Of a stretch of DNA of 64,000 nucleotides, positions 20,183 to 33,575 are shown one piece after another (the stretch's first letter is position 1; every line of letters begins with the position of its first letter). The stretch comes from Gnetum montanum (lineage: Eukaryota; Streptophyta; Gnetopsida; Gnetales; Gnetaceae), in assembly GCA_015680685.1 (NCBI GenBank), contig MNCI01007825.1, positions 226,723 to 290,722 of the forward strand, written 5' to 3'. The position numbers were made by a program, and so were the translations under genes. Below the pieces are notes generated by a model. It ran no database searches and had not been told where the DNA came from. It saw only the letters and a program-made list of their open reading frames with translations.

Positions 20183-22680
20183 ATGTCTTCTTTTCACAAG
20201 AGTGATTCTCTACCCAAGTCTAACGAAGTAAATCAGCTGGTGCCCTAACAATACAGAGTGGTATATATTCATCCTAATGAGTATGTATCCAATTTCACCT
20301 TCATTCTACACCAAGATGAACTACTGTAGTGGCGAGACATGGAGGGCCACATTGTGTTGCCGCCTAATCAATCCATTTCTGCAATGCTTCATCAAAATCT
20401 TATGTGGTTGGGCATTGAAGGGCTTCATCCTGAATATGTTATGTAGGATAGTAATGTTTGAGATTATCATCCCATTGATGCATAATGTTTGAGGGATCGA
20501 TAGCTAGAGTAATCCTACAAGTCTATCAAGGGGAAGTGGTCCAATGATTTCCCATTCTTCATGTACCCAAAAGATGGTGGAGAACCCTTCTATAGGGGTT
20601 TTCTATATAGATAAAATCCTCTCTTTGACTTTAGTGAGGGTGGTCAAAACTAGAACTTGTAGTCCACAATACATAATCATGCTTCTAGCAACAATGGATT
20701 CCATGACAAAGGCAAATCCAAGGAGGAGAGTCATGGCAAGGATGCAAGTAAGCAACATGATTAGGATCATGGCTATGACCACTAAAGAGGGGGTGGCAAG
20801 CATTGTGATGATTCTAGTTCTCCTTCCTCTTTACCTTCTTTGTCATCTTCCTCTTCTAGCTCTGAATGCAACTACAAGGGATACGGTCATGATGGAGATG
20901 ATCGATGGGACCAAGATTATCATAGGGACGATCAAGCAAGTCAAGATCTAAGGTCTGGGCATTCAAGATAGGCTCATCACCATGAATGAAGGGGTAGTAG
21001 AGGGCATCATAGGCATCATAGTCATGGCTACAGTGAGCCTTTTCTCGCTACCCAAAGTATGCTAAACATCATAGAGATCATGAGAATTCTAACAAGGCAC
21101 GTAAAGGATAGCTGGCTCAAGAGGCTAAACATGAATGATATCCCCATGTTCAAATGGCGATATAACTCATATCCACAAAACCATATTCAAGCCTTTCACA
21201 ATGCCTATGCCTTACAAAACATAAAAAATGACTAGCAAAAGCTTAAATTATTTCCCAGGACACTCATTGAAGAAGAAAAAGGTTGGTACTGATCCTTGGA
21301 GATAGAATCAATCTGTAGATGGAGTAGGATGCTCAAACTATTTAATGATAAGTATCAAACATACTCTTGAGTGTCCAATCTAAGAAGGAAAATCTAGGAT
21401 TGAAAGTAAGGAACACATGAGTCCTCAAATGCCACCATGGTAAATATTATTCCTTATTACATCAATGCCTTGGCCATGGTTACTCTCAATAAGAACAACT
21501 TCACCACATCATAGATGGACTTCACTCTGAGATGAGGAGAACTCTTGGGATTTATGCCTAGGGAAGATTGTTAGAATTAAGAGCCCATCAAATCCAAAGG
21601 CTGATCAAGCATGTAGTAAAAGAAGAAAGAGATTTTGGTAAAAACAAAAGTATAGAAGAATATAATCAAGATCCATCCATTCCCAAGAGGCAAGTCTAAT
21701 TTTGTGACAGTGAGGAGGAATCATCACTTGATGAGGTGGTGAACCAAAAATCCTTGTTGATTCAAAAATTGACCTTTAAAATTTTGGCTAAGGTATATCA
21801 GTTATGGGACTCTATGGAAAGTAGATTTCAAGCTATCATGAAAATTACTAAAGAGTCCAAAGAACAAAGTAGTGATCATGACCACAGGAGGTGAAAGGAA
21901 GCTAAACATGACAATCAAAGGCATAAGGGCAAGATTGTTGTAGTAGAGGAAGTTGGGAAAACTAAATTAGATGATGATGGTGGATGTGACATCTACCAAT
22001 ATGAACATCCTAAGGGATGTTTCCCCATCATGTTACACTTACATGAGTTTAGGATGTATTCTCTAAATCCACAACTAATAAAAAGATAAACACCCAAAAG
22101 ATTACCTTATCTTTAAGGTAATCTTAGATAATTCCATTAGAAACAAAAATATTATTATACAAGTGAAACTCCACCACAACTGTACAAGTAATATCAATAG
22201 TGGAACCAACCATAGTCATGGTGAATACCACCACCAAGCCAATAGTACCATGATAGACAACTAGATCCATATGGGTATTACATTCAGCAACCCCTGTCTC
22301 CACATGACTCTTCCAGTCACGTTTCTCCTTTCTAGCATTACTACTATGCTCATGAATACTATAGAGTTCATTCTTTACATTCTAGGAGGGATACCACATT
22401 CCATCCTTATCCTTCTCCTATTCCTACACCTATTCCTCCACCCTCAATGTAGCTACCACCTACTCCATATATGCAAGGTGAACTTCCAACCTAGCTACAA
22501 CAAGGTAATGCTACTAGGGCCATTAATCTACAACTAGTTCATCAATCAACTAGTTCAAAACCTCATGCTCATAAAAGATCATTTTTCTAAACCAAAAACC
22601 CTACTAAGCCCTCATAGGCTCAAGTAGCTCCTCACCCTACTCCTACCTCATCTGCTACAAACCATTCCATTAGGAACCCT
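20183..22680 (+). pseudogene. Element C gag remnant
   Basis: ATG 20183 (MSSFHKSDSLPKSNEVNQLVP) is followed by a decayed acidic region, a Ser-rich stretch near 20820-20860 and His/Asp/Arg-rich text. The gag core (PMFKWRYNSYPQNHIQAFHN, LIEEEKGWY) starts near 21140. The knuckle near 21984-22025 reads CDIYQYEHPKGC, with the second Cys changed to Tyr. The tail is Pro-rich to about 22650. Stops and frameshifts occur throughout. Confidence 0.7.
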
Positions 22681-22689
22681 TCAAAGAAA

Positions 22690-25600
22690 ATGCTACCCAA
22701 ATTCCATACTGTTATGCTCACTCATGTTGTATTTGATTTGATTCTAGTTGACAAACTTCCCAAGAAATTACCTAATCTTAAGAGTCCTCTTATCTACTTT
22801 CAAATTGCTAGGAATGAATTGTGTAAAGCTCTTCTTGATTTAGGTTCTAGTGTGAACTTGATTTCTCATGAGATGTATACTACCTACAACCTACCATCTC
22901 CAAATAAGAGCAATATCTAATTGGAATTGGTAGACCAGTTCATTACTATTCCATTGGGGCTGCTAGAAGACATTGTGATCACTGTCTATGGGTGATCTTA
23001 TCTTATCGATTTCCTAGTAATCAAGGTTAAGAACTCCAAAGGGGACTTCCCAATCATTATGGGAAGGGCATGGCTAAGCACTATTGACACAAGAATGGGC
23101 ATTAGAGATATTCCCCTAGAGATATCTAAGGAAAATGCATTCAGAAAGAATGAGAAGAAATAAGTTCCATGCATTAGATACAATGATATAGGGTGTAATT
23201 ATGTGCAAAAACTCTGGTCTGTGAAACGAGCATTTATTTTCACATGCAAGTAGTGTGCACATGAAGTAGATATTCCAAGGTGCCTACACATAGTAGCCAT
23301 AAAACAAGAGGGCACGTAGTGGCTAACCACTCATTCTAACAATAGCATAATGTGCATGGAACCTACTAAGAGCTTGACATGCACTTATTTCATAGGCATG
23401 GATGAACTAGAGCAAGTTCATCACTAGCTCTTTGATAATGAAAATAATGATACCAATTGAGGAGAGTTAGAGATCCCTAAGAATTCCAAACAAGAGTCCT
23501 TAGAGTTGAAAACTCTACTTTCCTACCTAGAATATGAATTCTTAAAAAATGGCAAGTCAATCATACTTAATGCCAAACTTGCTCCCAAGTATAAAGAAAA
23601 ACTATTAAAAGTGATCAATAGATGGCCAACAGCCTTTGCTTGGTTGGATCCTGAACTCACTACAATTGATCCATGGAGATGCTAGCACCACATTTATACT
23701 AATCCATCCATGAAGCTAAGGAGGCAACCACAACAATGGTTGAACCTAACATTGAAGCAAATCATCAAAGAGAAGATTGAGAAACTCCTTAAGGTAGGGT
23801 TCATCTATCCCATTGCAGATAGTGAGTGGGTCAGCCCACTCGTGATAGTACCAAAGAGTGATGGAAAATGATGGGTTTGTATCAACTTTAGGTTGTTAAA
23901 CATGGCAACATTCAAAGATAATTTACCATTACCATTTGTTGATCAGGCGTTTGACACCATATCTAGGCATTGCAATTACAATTTTCTAGATAGTTATAAT
24001 AGCTATAACCAAATCCAAATTGCACCAGAGAACATCGCCAAAATAACATTCACGAGTCCTGGGGGACCTTTGCATATTGCAAGATGCCTTTTGGTCTATG
24101 AAACGCTCCTACCACTTTCCAGCATTTGGTTTCAAGCATCTTTCCATAGCAAATCAGTTGTAGAGTGGAAGCCTTTATGGATGACTTCTCCATGTATGGT
24201 CCTACATTTGAGCAAGCCTAATACTACCTTAGGCAAGTACTCAAAAGATGTCTGGAAATAACTTTGTAGCTCAATTGGCAAAGGAGTCATCTCATGATCC
24301 AAGAAGGCATTATATTGGGACATAGAATTTCATAGGAAGGTAGCAAGTTAGACCCCAAAAAGATAAGGTCATCCAAGGAATCACCCGCCAACTAGAAACC
24401 ATCAAAGATGTTCGATCATTCCTTGGACACACTAGCTTCTACTAGCAATTTATAGAGAATTTCTCTAAGATCACAAAACCATTAGTCAAGCTAATGAAGA
24501 AAGATGCTCCATTCATCTAGACCAAGAAATGCAAAAATGCATTCCAGAGCCTCAAACAAAAGCTTGTAGGAACTCTAATTCTACGAGCACTAGACTAGTC
24601 TAGACCATTTCATATAATGATAGATGCATCTAATTATGTCTTGGGACTTGTGCTTACACAATTAGATAATAAAAAAAATTCATATTACATCTACTATGAA
24701 ATTAGAAGCATTGTGGTTGCATAGTTAAATTATACCACCATAGAGAAAGAACTGATGGTGATTTTGTATGCTCTAAAGAAGTGCAGGCACTACATGCTTA
24801 GACATAAATTATTTTTGCACATTGATCACTATACCATTTGCTTCCTCATGAACAAAGCAATGGTGAGCCCCCATGTCATACAATGGCTATGATCTTGCAG
24901 AAATTCAATCTTATAATGGTAGATCAAAAGGGAATTGAAAATGTGATTGTTGATCACTTGTCTCAATTATGGTGGGATCGCAAAGAGGAGAGCCTACCCT
25001 CTGACCAATTTCTTGATGAACTCCTCTTTTTTGATGCAATAAATGAAAAAATTCCCATAGAACCAAAATGATATGATGGAATCCTCACTTATGTTCTCAC
25101 TCAGGAGATGCCACAAGGTCTGGACACAGGAAGAAATAATAGTTTCTTCATTCAGCTAAGCACTTCATGGAAATCAACAAACACCTTTACAAGGTGTGTA
25201 CCAATGGCCTAGTTCATTGGTGTGTCCCTAACATGGATTAATTGTGCATTCTCTAGGATGATCATGAAGGCCCTTATAAATGCTACTATGTATGGAGATG
25301 CACAACCATAAAAATCCTAATAGTAGAATACTATTGGCCCACAATCTTTAAGGATGCTCACAAATTTATTCGATCTTGTAAGCACTATTAATGAGATGGT
25401 AGGATGACCGAATGAATGAAGGATCATCAATAGTGGATTCAACCACTGGAACCCTTTGACATATGGGGCATTGACTTCATGGGTCACATCACACCCATGT
25501 CAAATGGAAAGGCATATATAATCATTGTCATTGATTACTACACAAAATGGAAAAAAGTAACAACCATTATCAATTGTACATCATCCACTACTACTTGATT

Positions 25601-26330
25601 TGTACAAAGCAATGTTGTGAACAAGTTTGAAGTGCCAAATGCATTAATTTCTAACAAAAGAACCCATTTTACATGTGCTAGTTTTTGAAAACTCATGTAA
25701 TGCTTTGGGACTTAACATAAATTAACAATACCCTATCACCTCCAAGCCAACAATCAAGTAGAGGTGACTAACAGGGAGATCACAGATTTTAACAAGAACT
25801 ATTAGCAAATATAGAAGAGATTGGAGCACAAAATTAAATAATGCCATTTGGACCTACCACTCAACATGGAAACTTTCTATTGGCTACTCTTCCTATGAGT
25901 TAGTGTATAGAAAACTTCCAATGCTCCTAATTCAATCCGAGTTCTGTGCACTCTCAACAACCTATGACCTAAACCTTGACCTAAGTCTGACACAAAAAAA
26001 AAGATTAATCAACCTAAATGTACTACATGAAAATCAATTGATAGTCCTATCCTTGAATGAAGTGCACAAGGCATTCAACAAATGATGTCATGACCTTAGA
26101 ATAAGAAAAGTAAAATTTTATCTGAGAGATAAGGTCCTCTACTAGAACCCCCCACATGTACCTCAATGAACTAAGTTTCAGATGTTGTGGAAAGAACCTT
26201 ATATCATTTTTGAAACTTTTTCTTCTAGGGACATGTTAATCTACAAACTTGATAGCCCAAACAAAAAGCAACTAGTCAACACACAACAAGGCAAACCTTT
26301 CCATGAGCCTAAGTAAGAGAATGCAATAAA
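22690..26330 (+). pseudogene. Element C pro-pol remnant
   Basis: Protease: ALLDLGSSVNLISHEMYTTY at about 22827, with DLG in place of the usual D-S/T-G, then FPIIMGRAWLS. RT: LNLTLKQIIKEKIEKLLKVGF region (about 23740), WVSPLVIVPK, LLNMATFKDNLPLPFVDQAF, and the active-site FMDDF at 24174-24185, in a different frame from the text before it. RNase H: IEKELMVILYALKKCRHYML (about 24745). Integrase: H2C2 region about 25270-25390, FDIWGIDFMGHITPMSNGKAY (about 25455), a lost second Asp (ALISNKRTHF), and Glu block NNQVEVTNREI. It ends with the conserved C-terminus (LINLNVLHENQLIVLSLNEV). Enzymes would copy and insert the element; none can be intact here. Confidence 0.85.
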
Positions 26331-27960
26331 TGCCTCATTAAATGGACAACCATGCTCAATTTTTTGGATCTCATCCTTCCAACTCAATCATAGGGGAGAT
26401 GGCCATTTGTGCTAATCATATACATGTATCCTTAGTTTTCAACTTTTTTGTTTTACACTTTTGTTTTTGAAAATTATTTATTTTACACATTTTTTATTTT
26501 AAAACTATTTTGTATTTTACACCATTTTCTATTTTACACCATCTCTAGTACATTTAAATTTTTCTTAAATAGTTTACACTTTCTTATATATTTTAATTTA
26601 TTTTTGTATGATTTTTTAATTTTCATTAATAAACATGCTTTGCACCAATATGACACATTAGTGCTATAGTTATTGTTGATGGTGGTTTGCGCTTAATGTT
26701 TTGTTTGCTAATATATGGTTTCTTTTTTTTTTTTTTTTGAATTTTTATACTGATGGCTAAGACATGGTTTCTTCTTCATGGAATAGGTAGTGAATCCACA
26801 TCATCCACCCATTCACAAACTCTATTGTTTTCCTCATTTGGGTATTTGAGGTCCCTTTCATTAAATAAACTTTTAATAAATTTGTGACCTTGGTAGTTTC
26901 CAGAATTAGAAAGGATTCAAAGGTTTGCATAGGATGTGACTTCAAGAGGACCTAATACTCTTTGTACTCTTCCACTTACTTAGGTGCATGAGTGTTTTCA
27001 TGGATTTCTTACCATTCCATATCAACCAATAATAGGAAGTTGAATAAGTCTTTGCATGGTGTGGTTCCCATCCAAAAGAAAAAAAATAGAGAAAAAAATA
27101 AAATAAAATAAGATAAAACAAGATTAAAAAAATATGATGGAAATTCAAAGCACATCTCTTAAACAAATAAGTGGGCTATGAGCACTGGTTATGGGACTAG
27201 AAAGACATGTTACCCATGCCTGAAGGTTCTCTCTAACTAAGGTCCTCTCTCACTTTCTACTTCTCTTTTCTTCTCTTTAAGGAATGATGGTTATTCTATA
27301 GAAGCACTCTTGTGTCTAAGGGAGGTGGATCGATCTTGGACTAGCAATGCAAAGTCATTGAAAGTGGTTGGTTTTGGTCTAGACCAAGGATGGATCTTCT
27401 TAGGTCATTTAAACACAAATCCACAAAGGACTTCTTATGACCTCGATTCGAAACTCCATTCCACATTCTCCATCATCCATCCATGCTACCATAACTTACC
27501 TCACTATCAATGTCCATGTTCTTGATTTGGTGTCTTTGTCTGGCATACTTGAATTCTTTGGTAGAATCTCCTCGGTTTTGGTCCTTAACTTTCATCGACC
27601 ATTAATCACCTATGGGGCACACAAACTCCATAGGTTAAGGTTATGCAAGGGAAAACATGGCATGTGCCTGCTATGAGAAGGATCCACTTACATACCTCTT
27701 GGTTGGGTTCAGTAAGCACCTTATCATTAGGCATGATTGCAATTAGAATCTTTCATACATTCATCTTTTGCATCTGACCATGTGCTCCTTTAAGAATTTT
27801 CTTCAATTCACACATTCTCTATCAAATTTTTGAATTTTTAAGCTTTTAAAGATCCTCTTCAATAATTTCATCATATTCTTGGCTTTTCTCAAACTCCATA
27901 GATCCAAAATTTATTCAAAAATTCCTTGTATTTTTTGAAATATTGAAGTTTGAAAATTTT
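26331..27960 (+). other. Element C spacer between pol and ORF3
   Basis: T-rich start including a 16 T run near 26725, then text shared with spacers A, D and F. The conserved block ACTAGAAAGACATG ... CCCATGCCTGAAGG is at 27196-27226. No coding frame is supported. Confidence 0.6.
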
Positions 27961-27964
27961 ATTT

Positions 27965-28047
27965 ACAAACCTTGTAAACAAGCCCCCATCGATGGATCCC
28001 ATGCATATATGTCACCCTGTCAATACAATGCAATAATACTATAAATA
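27965..28047 (+). promoter_or_regulatory. Element C internal promoter-like block
   Basis: Short inverted words (CTTGTAAACAAG, CCATCGATGG, ATGCATAT) precede TATAAATA at 28040-28047. The ORF3 ATG is 448 bp downstream. The LTR of C shows TTGACGT and GTTGAC-type words before its own TATAAATA at 31715. An internal promoter is inferred from position and likeness. Confidence 0.45.
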
Positions 28048-28487
28048 TGTTCAACCCTTCCATGAAATTTCACATTTGCTCATAAACGCCAAGGGAGTTT
28101 TTCAAATTTTTAGAGCCCAAAACCTTCCAAAGTCCATAACTTCCTAATCATTTATCCAAATCACTTTGTTCTTCAACCCTGTAGCTTCTGAAGATAAGTT
28201 TTTAGTCATGGGGGCCATAAATGTGCCATTTTTGATAGAAAATTTTTCACCATTTTTCTAACTCCCACAAAGTTTTAGCTAAGAAATCAACATTTAAATA
28301 CTAAATTATAGAAGTTAAACCTTTCCAATGAGCTCTAGTGATACTTATAATAAAAAATTAATTAATAAAATAATCAATTTTCCATGGTCCAATAGTTCCC
28401 AAGTGTAACTAATTAACAAGATAAGGTATCCAAATATTTTAGGTTACACATCATATCTACTAATCCAAGGATGTGTCGTGACCACAA

Positions 28488-31336
28488 ATGGCACCAAAAG
28501 GCAAGCACACACACAAAGAAGGACTATCTCAACCATGGGAGAAATGGCCAAAAACAAGAAGGGGCCAAGAATAGGTCCAGGAAGAACCAATTAGAACCCA
28601 TGCCACTAGACCTCTTAGGGAAGAGGCCAAAGTGGAGTCTATTCATCAAATTCTAGAACAAGTGATAGCAATAAAACACCCACTAGGACAAGGCACCAGC
28701 TCATCTAGCAAATATTAAGGTAACCTTAACAAAAGCTTGCCTAAGCTAAATTAGATTAAGGGAGGTCCAAAAAACAATGCTCTAGGAGTTACAATTTAGC
28801 TCTTTGTTAGAGCAAGTAGCTAAAGAGGTACAAGACCAACTAAAGACCTCTCCCATGTGGCCAATTATCACTTCCAATAGGGAGTAGTATATGGGAGAAA
28901 CATTCCTATTTTGGAACAACAGGCATGTCAGTTCAATAGTCAAAATCAAGGACATTTTAGTATGCTACTTGGTGCAAGCCATTATAGAGGCACTTGGGTT
29001 ACCTAAAACTAGGATGAATCTCATCAAGATTCCAATGCAAGAAGACCCCAGAATCAAAAAGGAATGGGTTCAATGGTGCTATGGTATCAACTGTAAGCAG
29101 TATAGTGCACTCACATTGGCAGAAAGAATCCAATACAAGTTTGTAGCCTTTCACCTAAATTCCACCATGAGGCACAGCAAGATTACTACCTTTTTTGCCC
29201 ATGTATGTGTTGCTTTGAGTAGAAAATTCTTAATCAACCTTCCACAGCTGATCTATCTAAATATAGAGAAGCAATTCAAGGAGAATGAACATGGAAGGAA
29301 GCACTCCCTTTCCATGCCTCATCAAAAAACTATGTTGAAGGGGAGGAATAGTCCACTACACTAACGATGCTATCTAACACACTTCAACTACTAATTGAGC
29401 AAAGATGATGAAGGACAAAACAATCACAACAATAATCCAAGAAGAGAGTAGTAGCCACCACCTCCACTTGTCACTCAACAAATCATGTCAAATGTTTCTG
29501 CAACATCCCAATAGTTGCATCAGTACTGAAAATGGCTATTGAGCAAGAAAGAGCAACAAGCAAGCATGAGTTGTGTAGATTGATCTATGTGCTAACCAAC
29601 GGTGAGTTACCTGAATGAGGTGGCCTAAACAATCAGCCTAATGGGGGGAGGTGGATCCATTTTCTTGATCGAATGAACAAAGTTGTCCACAAGGTTGAAT
29701 CCTAGTGCCAAAGAGGTAATAATATATCTCCTAGAATAGCAACAACCTCTAGAGATTTTTGGGAATGCCGCTACCTTCTTGGTACACTTGGAGGAAGGTA
29801 AGGGAACAACAATAGTGGTGATGCAGCACAAGGAGCAAGAAATAGCAAATGAGGTGGTTGCTAATAGAATTCTTGAAACACACAATGCACCTATGGCATC
29901 TGTACCAGACATCACTACATTTAAAAATGTGCAGATGTCTACAGGAATTATAAGTGACAGGTTAAGCACAGCACAACATGAACAATTACTACACCAACTA
30001 GTAAGAACCTAGAAACTACTTTTGAATGTCTTTGATTTTCCAGATAGTATAACTATAGTCCAATTGGAGCTAATAAAGGCAAGGGGCAAGAACATTATTT
30101 TGGAAGGGTTACTCAAAATAGCTAAGGAGCTAAATGAACACATGGCTACAGAGGTTGTTGAATTGAGAGCCTAGATTGTCGACCTTGCATTTCTCAACCC
30201 AACATTGACAAGAGATGAGGCTCTTGAGCAACTTCACACTAGGCTAAAAGGGTTTGAGGGTGTGATGGAGATGGTGGTATTCTATTAATCCTTGGTAGAT
30301 GCCACCTAGCATAAAATTTAGAAGGCCTTGGATTTGACTCACTAGGAGAATGTACAGGTGATTGTAGAAAATCATTGCATGTGAAACATCAGTTCACATA
30401 AACAACAATTAACTGATTTTATCCATCAACAAAAGGAGCAACTAGCCAGAAAAAATACAAAGTAAAAGAGATTGAAAATCAAGGATAGAAACCTATCCAT
30501 GAAGAAGGTTCATGCCCTTTACCAAAATACTACAATAGAAGTAGCCTCCTAGAAATTAGAGGCTCTTAAATTTGAGAGTTAAAAATCACTACAAAGACTA
30601 GGTCAACCTACAAAAGGAAATAAATAAGAAACACATTTAAGTGGTGAAGGCACAGATGAATGAGACCCTCCAGTAACTCCAACAAGGATGCAAATTATGG
30701 TAGCCCATCATTGATGGGATTTATCAATACAATAAAGTAGAAATTCACCTGAAGTAGTTGCATATAGAGGAGATGACTAAATATATGGAGCTTTCCAATC
30801 TCTAGTATGCAAACATGCCTATGTTAACTACCGAACGGCCATAGCCAAAACTAAAAAAGTAGGTGGCTAGTGCATACTTATTGTACATGGCCAAGTTCAA
30901 GCATCACAAGGACACCAAGTAAAATTTTGTAGAGAAAAATGTTGAACTCAAGGTTCTCAAGGACAAATATACTAATTAGAGATCCACTACTGAGAGCCTA
31001 GTCAAAAGAATGAATAACTACCATGAGCTGCAAAATGCAGTGAGGGCATTTAATGTTGAACACAAACAATTCACTACCTGGTTTATCAACATCAAGGAGC
31101 TATTCCCAATAATGCCCTATCCATGGGCTATCCTCATTCCAACCCACATTAGCGATGCCATGTGAACTATGAATGATCGCCAAAGTAAGGAGGAAAAGAT
31201 GAAGGCATTACTAGATGTATTTTTCCTTCCACCGAAGGTAGCAATCATAGCAGGATAGCCACAACCACCATGTACACTCGAAGCTAATGAAGGTCCTTAA
31301 GAACCTTAAGAACCTCCACCGCCTAGGACTATTTGA
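28488..31336 (+). pseudogene. Element C ORF3 remnant
   Basis: ATG 28488 begins MAPKGKHTHKEGLSQPWEKW. The domain core is at about 28840-29330 (TSPMWPIITSN, YMGETFLFWNN, LVQAIIEALGLPK, FVAFHLNSTMRHSKITTFFA, LPQLIYLNIEKQFKENEHGR). From about 30060 the text is charged and coiled-coil-like, aligning with B and A (LTREEALEQL, KYMELSNL). It ends PPPRTI before TGA 31336. The length, about 2850 bp, equals that of A and B, so the ORF was kept at constant size. Several frameshifts. Confidence 0.75.
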
Positions 31337-31559
31337 TCTTCTCAACCACCTTCATGCCATTAGAATAAGTACTATCTAGTTTCAGTAATCATGTCATGAT
31401 GTTCAATTTTGTGTCATGAACACCACAAATTTTTGTAATGATGTTGAGCTATACACTTGGGCACTTAGTTTTGTTATGTTAGTTTATTATGTTAAGAGTT
31501 AGTCAATAATCCCATACCTTCCAAATTTTGTAAAGGAACTCGAGGATGATTTTTCATTT

Positions 31560-31572
31560 AGTTGTGGGGGTA
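31560..31572 (+). other. Element C polypurine tract
   Basis: AGTTGTGGGGGTA directly before TGATGGAG at 31573, with the same conserved upstream segment as in A and B (CCCATACCTTCC, AACTCGAGGATGA). Confidence 0.8.
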
Positions 31573-32467
31573 TGATGGAGCGTCAAAGCATCATGTTAAT
31601 GGACCCCTATCAATGCAACCCCATTGACGTGGTGTTTCCTTGTTGACAGGGTTGTGTTGATGTAGCATTTGATACATTTACGAGGTCCCATTGACGTAGC
31701 TCCACAATAATGTTTATAAATACACACTCACCAACCTTGTTTATGGCATGTTTTACCATAGTTGTAACAGAGCTCTTGTAGTTTTGTCATTTGAGAGTTC
31801 AAATATTTCTCTGAGTGCTTGCAGAAGAAGTCAAAAAGTATATGAATCTTTATTCAAGCACTAATGTACCTTAGCACACCAATGTGATGATAATAAAGAT
31901 GAAGCTTTTAATCAAACCCTGCAGCACTTGGAATATATTAATAATTTATTTTTGCATTTACTATTTTCATTAATTATGCAATTAATTAAGATAAAATAAA
32001 CTTTAATTGATTAATTAATTAAGTTAAATAGATTAAACACATAAGTACAACCACTTTGAGCATAACATATAGTGCTTGGTAATCCTAGTAGCACTTAACA
32101 CTTGGTAACCCAACAATGGTGTATGTGTTCAAGATGTGTATAGAAAGTGGGATCAAATGCTCATGTTTAGATAGTTAGTTATTAATTAGTAATCAAATTA
32201 GTTAAATTGGTTCATAAATTAAGTTTCAACTTGTTATTAATCGTAGATTAATAAAATATAAAATAATAAAAATCATGTGCCTCAGTTACACTTAACCATA
32301 TAATTAAGCTCTATAAGTGTAGTTGGGAAGACAACGATCATTGTGATTAGATTTCATTCTCTAGAACCAATATACGTGGAAACTTAAGATCTATGGAATT
32401 TGATTGGATTGCACATGAACGCTTGTAAGTCGTATGCTTGGGTGTAGGATATACTCACAGCTCATCG
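31573..32467 (+). repeat. Element C 3' LTR (895 bp)
   Basis: Begins TGATGGAG and ends near CTCATCG. TATAAATA at 31715-31722. Copies of the CTTGGTAATCC / CTTGGTAACCC motif lie near 32075-32120. The terminal base change (A to G) makes the right edge slightly uncertain. Confidence 0.8.
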
Positions 32468-32602
32468 CAGAGGAAATTCTAAGTATGGGATGTTGATGTT
32501 GATGCTGCTTCAGTAATGTTGACATCACATTAGTGTTAGTGTTGAAGTCTTGGAAGGAATCATGATGGGCATGGAGCATGCAACAGACACTGGAATGTCT
32601 AT
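32468..32602. other. Left flank of element F, GTTGATG-rich
   Basis: Contains GATGTTGATGTTGATGCTGC and TTAGTGTTAGTGTTGAAG. It resembles the repeat at 39480-40260 on the other side of F, suggesting F inserted into that repeat. Confidence 0.4.
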
Positions 32603-33468
32603 TGCTCATGCTCGATAGGTACCCCCTACACCTAACCACATGAATCAAAAATTTTCATACATTATCTAATTGAATTCCATGGATGGGACTAGTTATGCAT
32701 CTAGATCATTAAGCATTGATTATAGTTTGTTGTCTTCCCACTTGGACTAGTGGTAGCTTTGTCACATATGGTTTAGTCCAAAGTGAGGCATATGATGGTT
32801 GATGTTGTTTCATCTTTATGGTACGCCTAATGATAATAGAGAAATTAATTATTTAATCTAATTAATAATGGAAAAATAAAGTATAAACTAGTCTATGGGT
32901 GATGAGTAGCTATTCCTAGCTTGTTGTACACATCCCAAAGCCATGTATCCACTACTAGGATTATCAAGTGTTATGCTACTAGGTGAACTATGCAATAATG
33001 CTACTAGGATTACCATGTAAATATGTGTTTACACTCAAAACTAGTCTTGTTCATTCCACTAATTGATTAACATGCATGGAAATGTAAATATTAACCAAGT
33101 ACATGGAATATGAATTGCATAGAAAGTAAATCTAATCTAGGTCAAAGTGGTATAATGCAGAAGAATCAATCTCAATCTTATTGTCATTCATGGAATGTGT
33201 TCAGGTACATTTCCACTTGAATAAGACATCATACAAATAATTGAAATCCATACTACAAGAACTTACTAACTATTATCTAATACTACAAAACAATACTATA
33301 AGAGTTTAGCTATCTTATTGATAAAAAAATCAAACTACTCTGGATTGTACACCCAAGTGTTGTATTTATAGGCAGGCATGCATCTCACAATAATGATATC
33401 CAATAACGTAGCATGTGATTTGATATTGGGGATTCGATATTTGGGCATAAGCAAAATAAAATTCATCA
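32603..33468 (-). repeat. Element F 3' LTR (minus strand, about 866 bp)
   Basis: On the minus strand it starts TGATGAAT after GGGGTA and ends near CATGAGCA, with GGTACC close to the end as in B. TATAAATA (as TATTTATA) lies near 33364. GATATC and GATATT words precede it. Confidence 0.75.
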
Positions 33469-33575
33469 TACCCCATGATGGAATGAAAACTTATCCTTGA
33501 GTGAAAAAAATAAGGAACAAGTTCTTTACAAAATATTGGGAAGGTATGGGATTATTGACTAACTAATTAACACAC
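33469..33575 (-). other. Element F pre-LTR conserved segment and polypurine tract
   Basis: On the minus strand: AATAATCCCATACCTTCCC, AGGATAAGTTTTCATTCC and CATGGGGTA, then the LTR. The G run is shortened by mutation. Confidence 0.7.

Larger units (their letters stand above)
19688..32467 (+). mobile_element. Element C: nearly full-length Athila/Tat-like Gypsy element
   Basis: Partial 5' LTR, primer site, gag, protease, RT, RNase H, integrase, spacer, ORF3, polypurine tract and 3' LTR, in that order, over 12.8 kb. It is the reference layout for the other copies. The shared part of its LTRs differs by roughly one base in seven by eye, mostly transitions, so the insertion is old. All genes are broken. 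Confidence 0.9.
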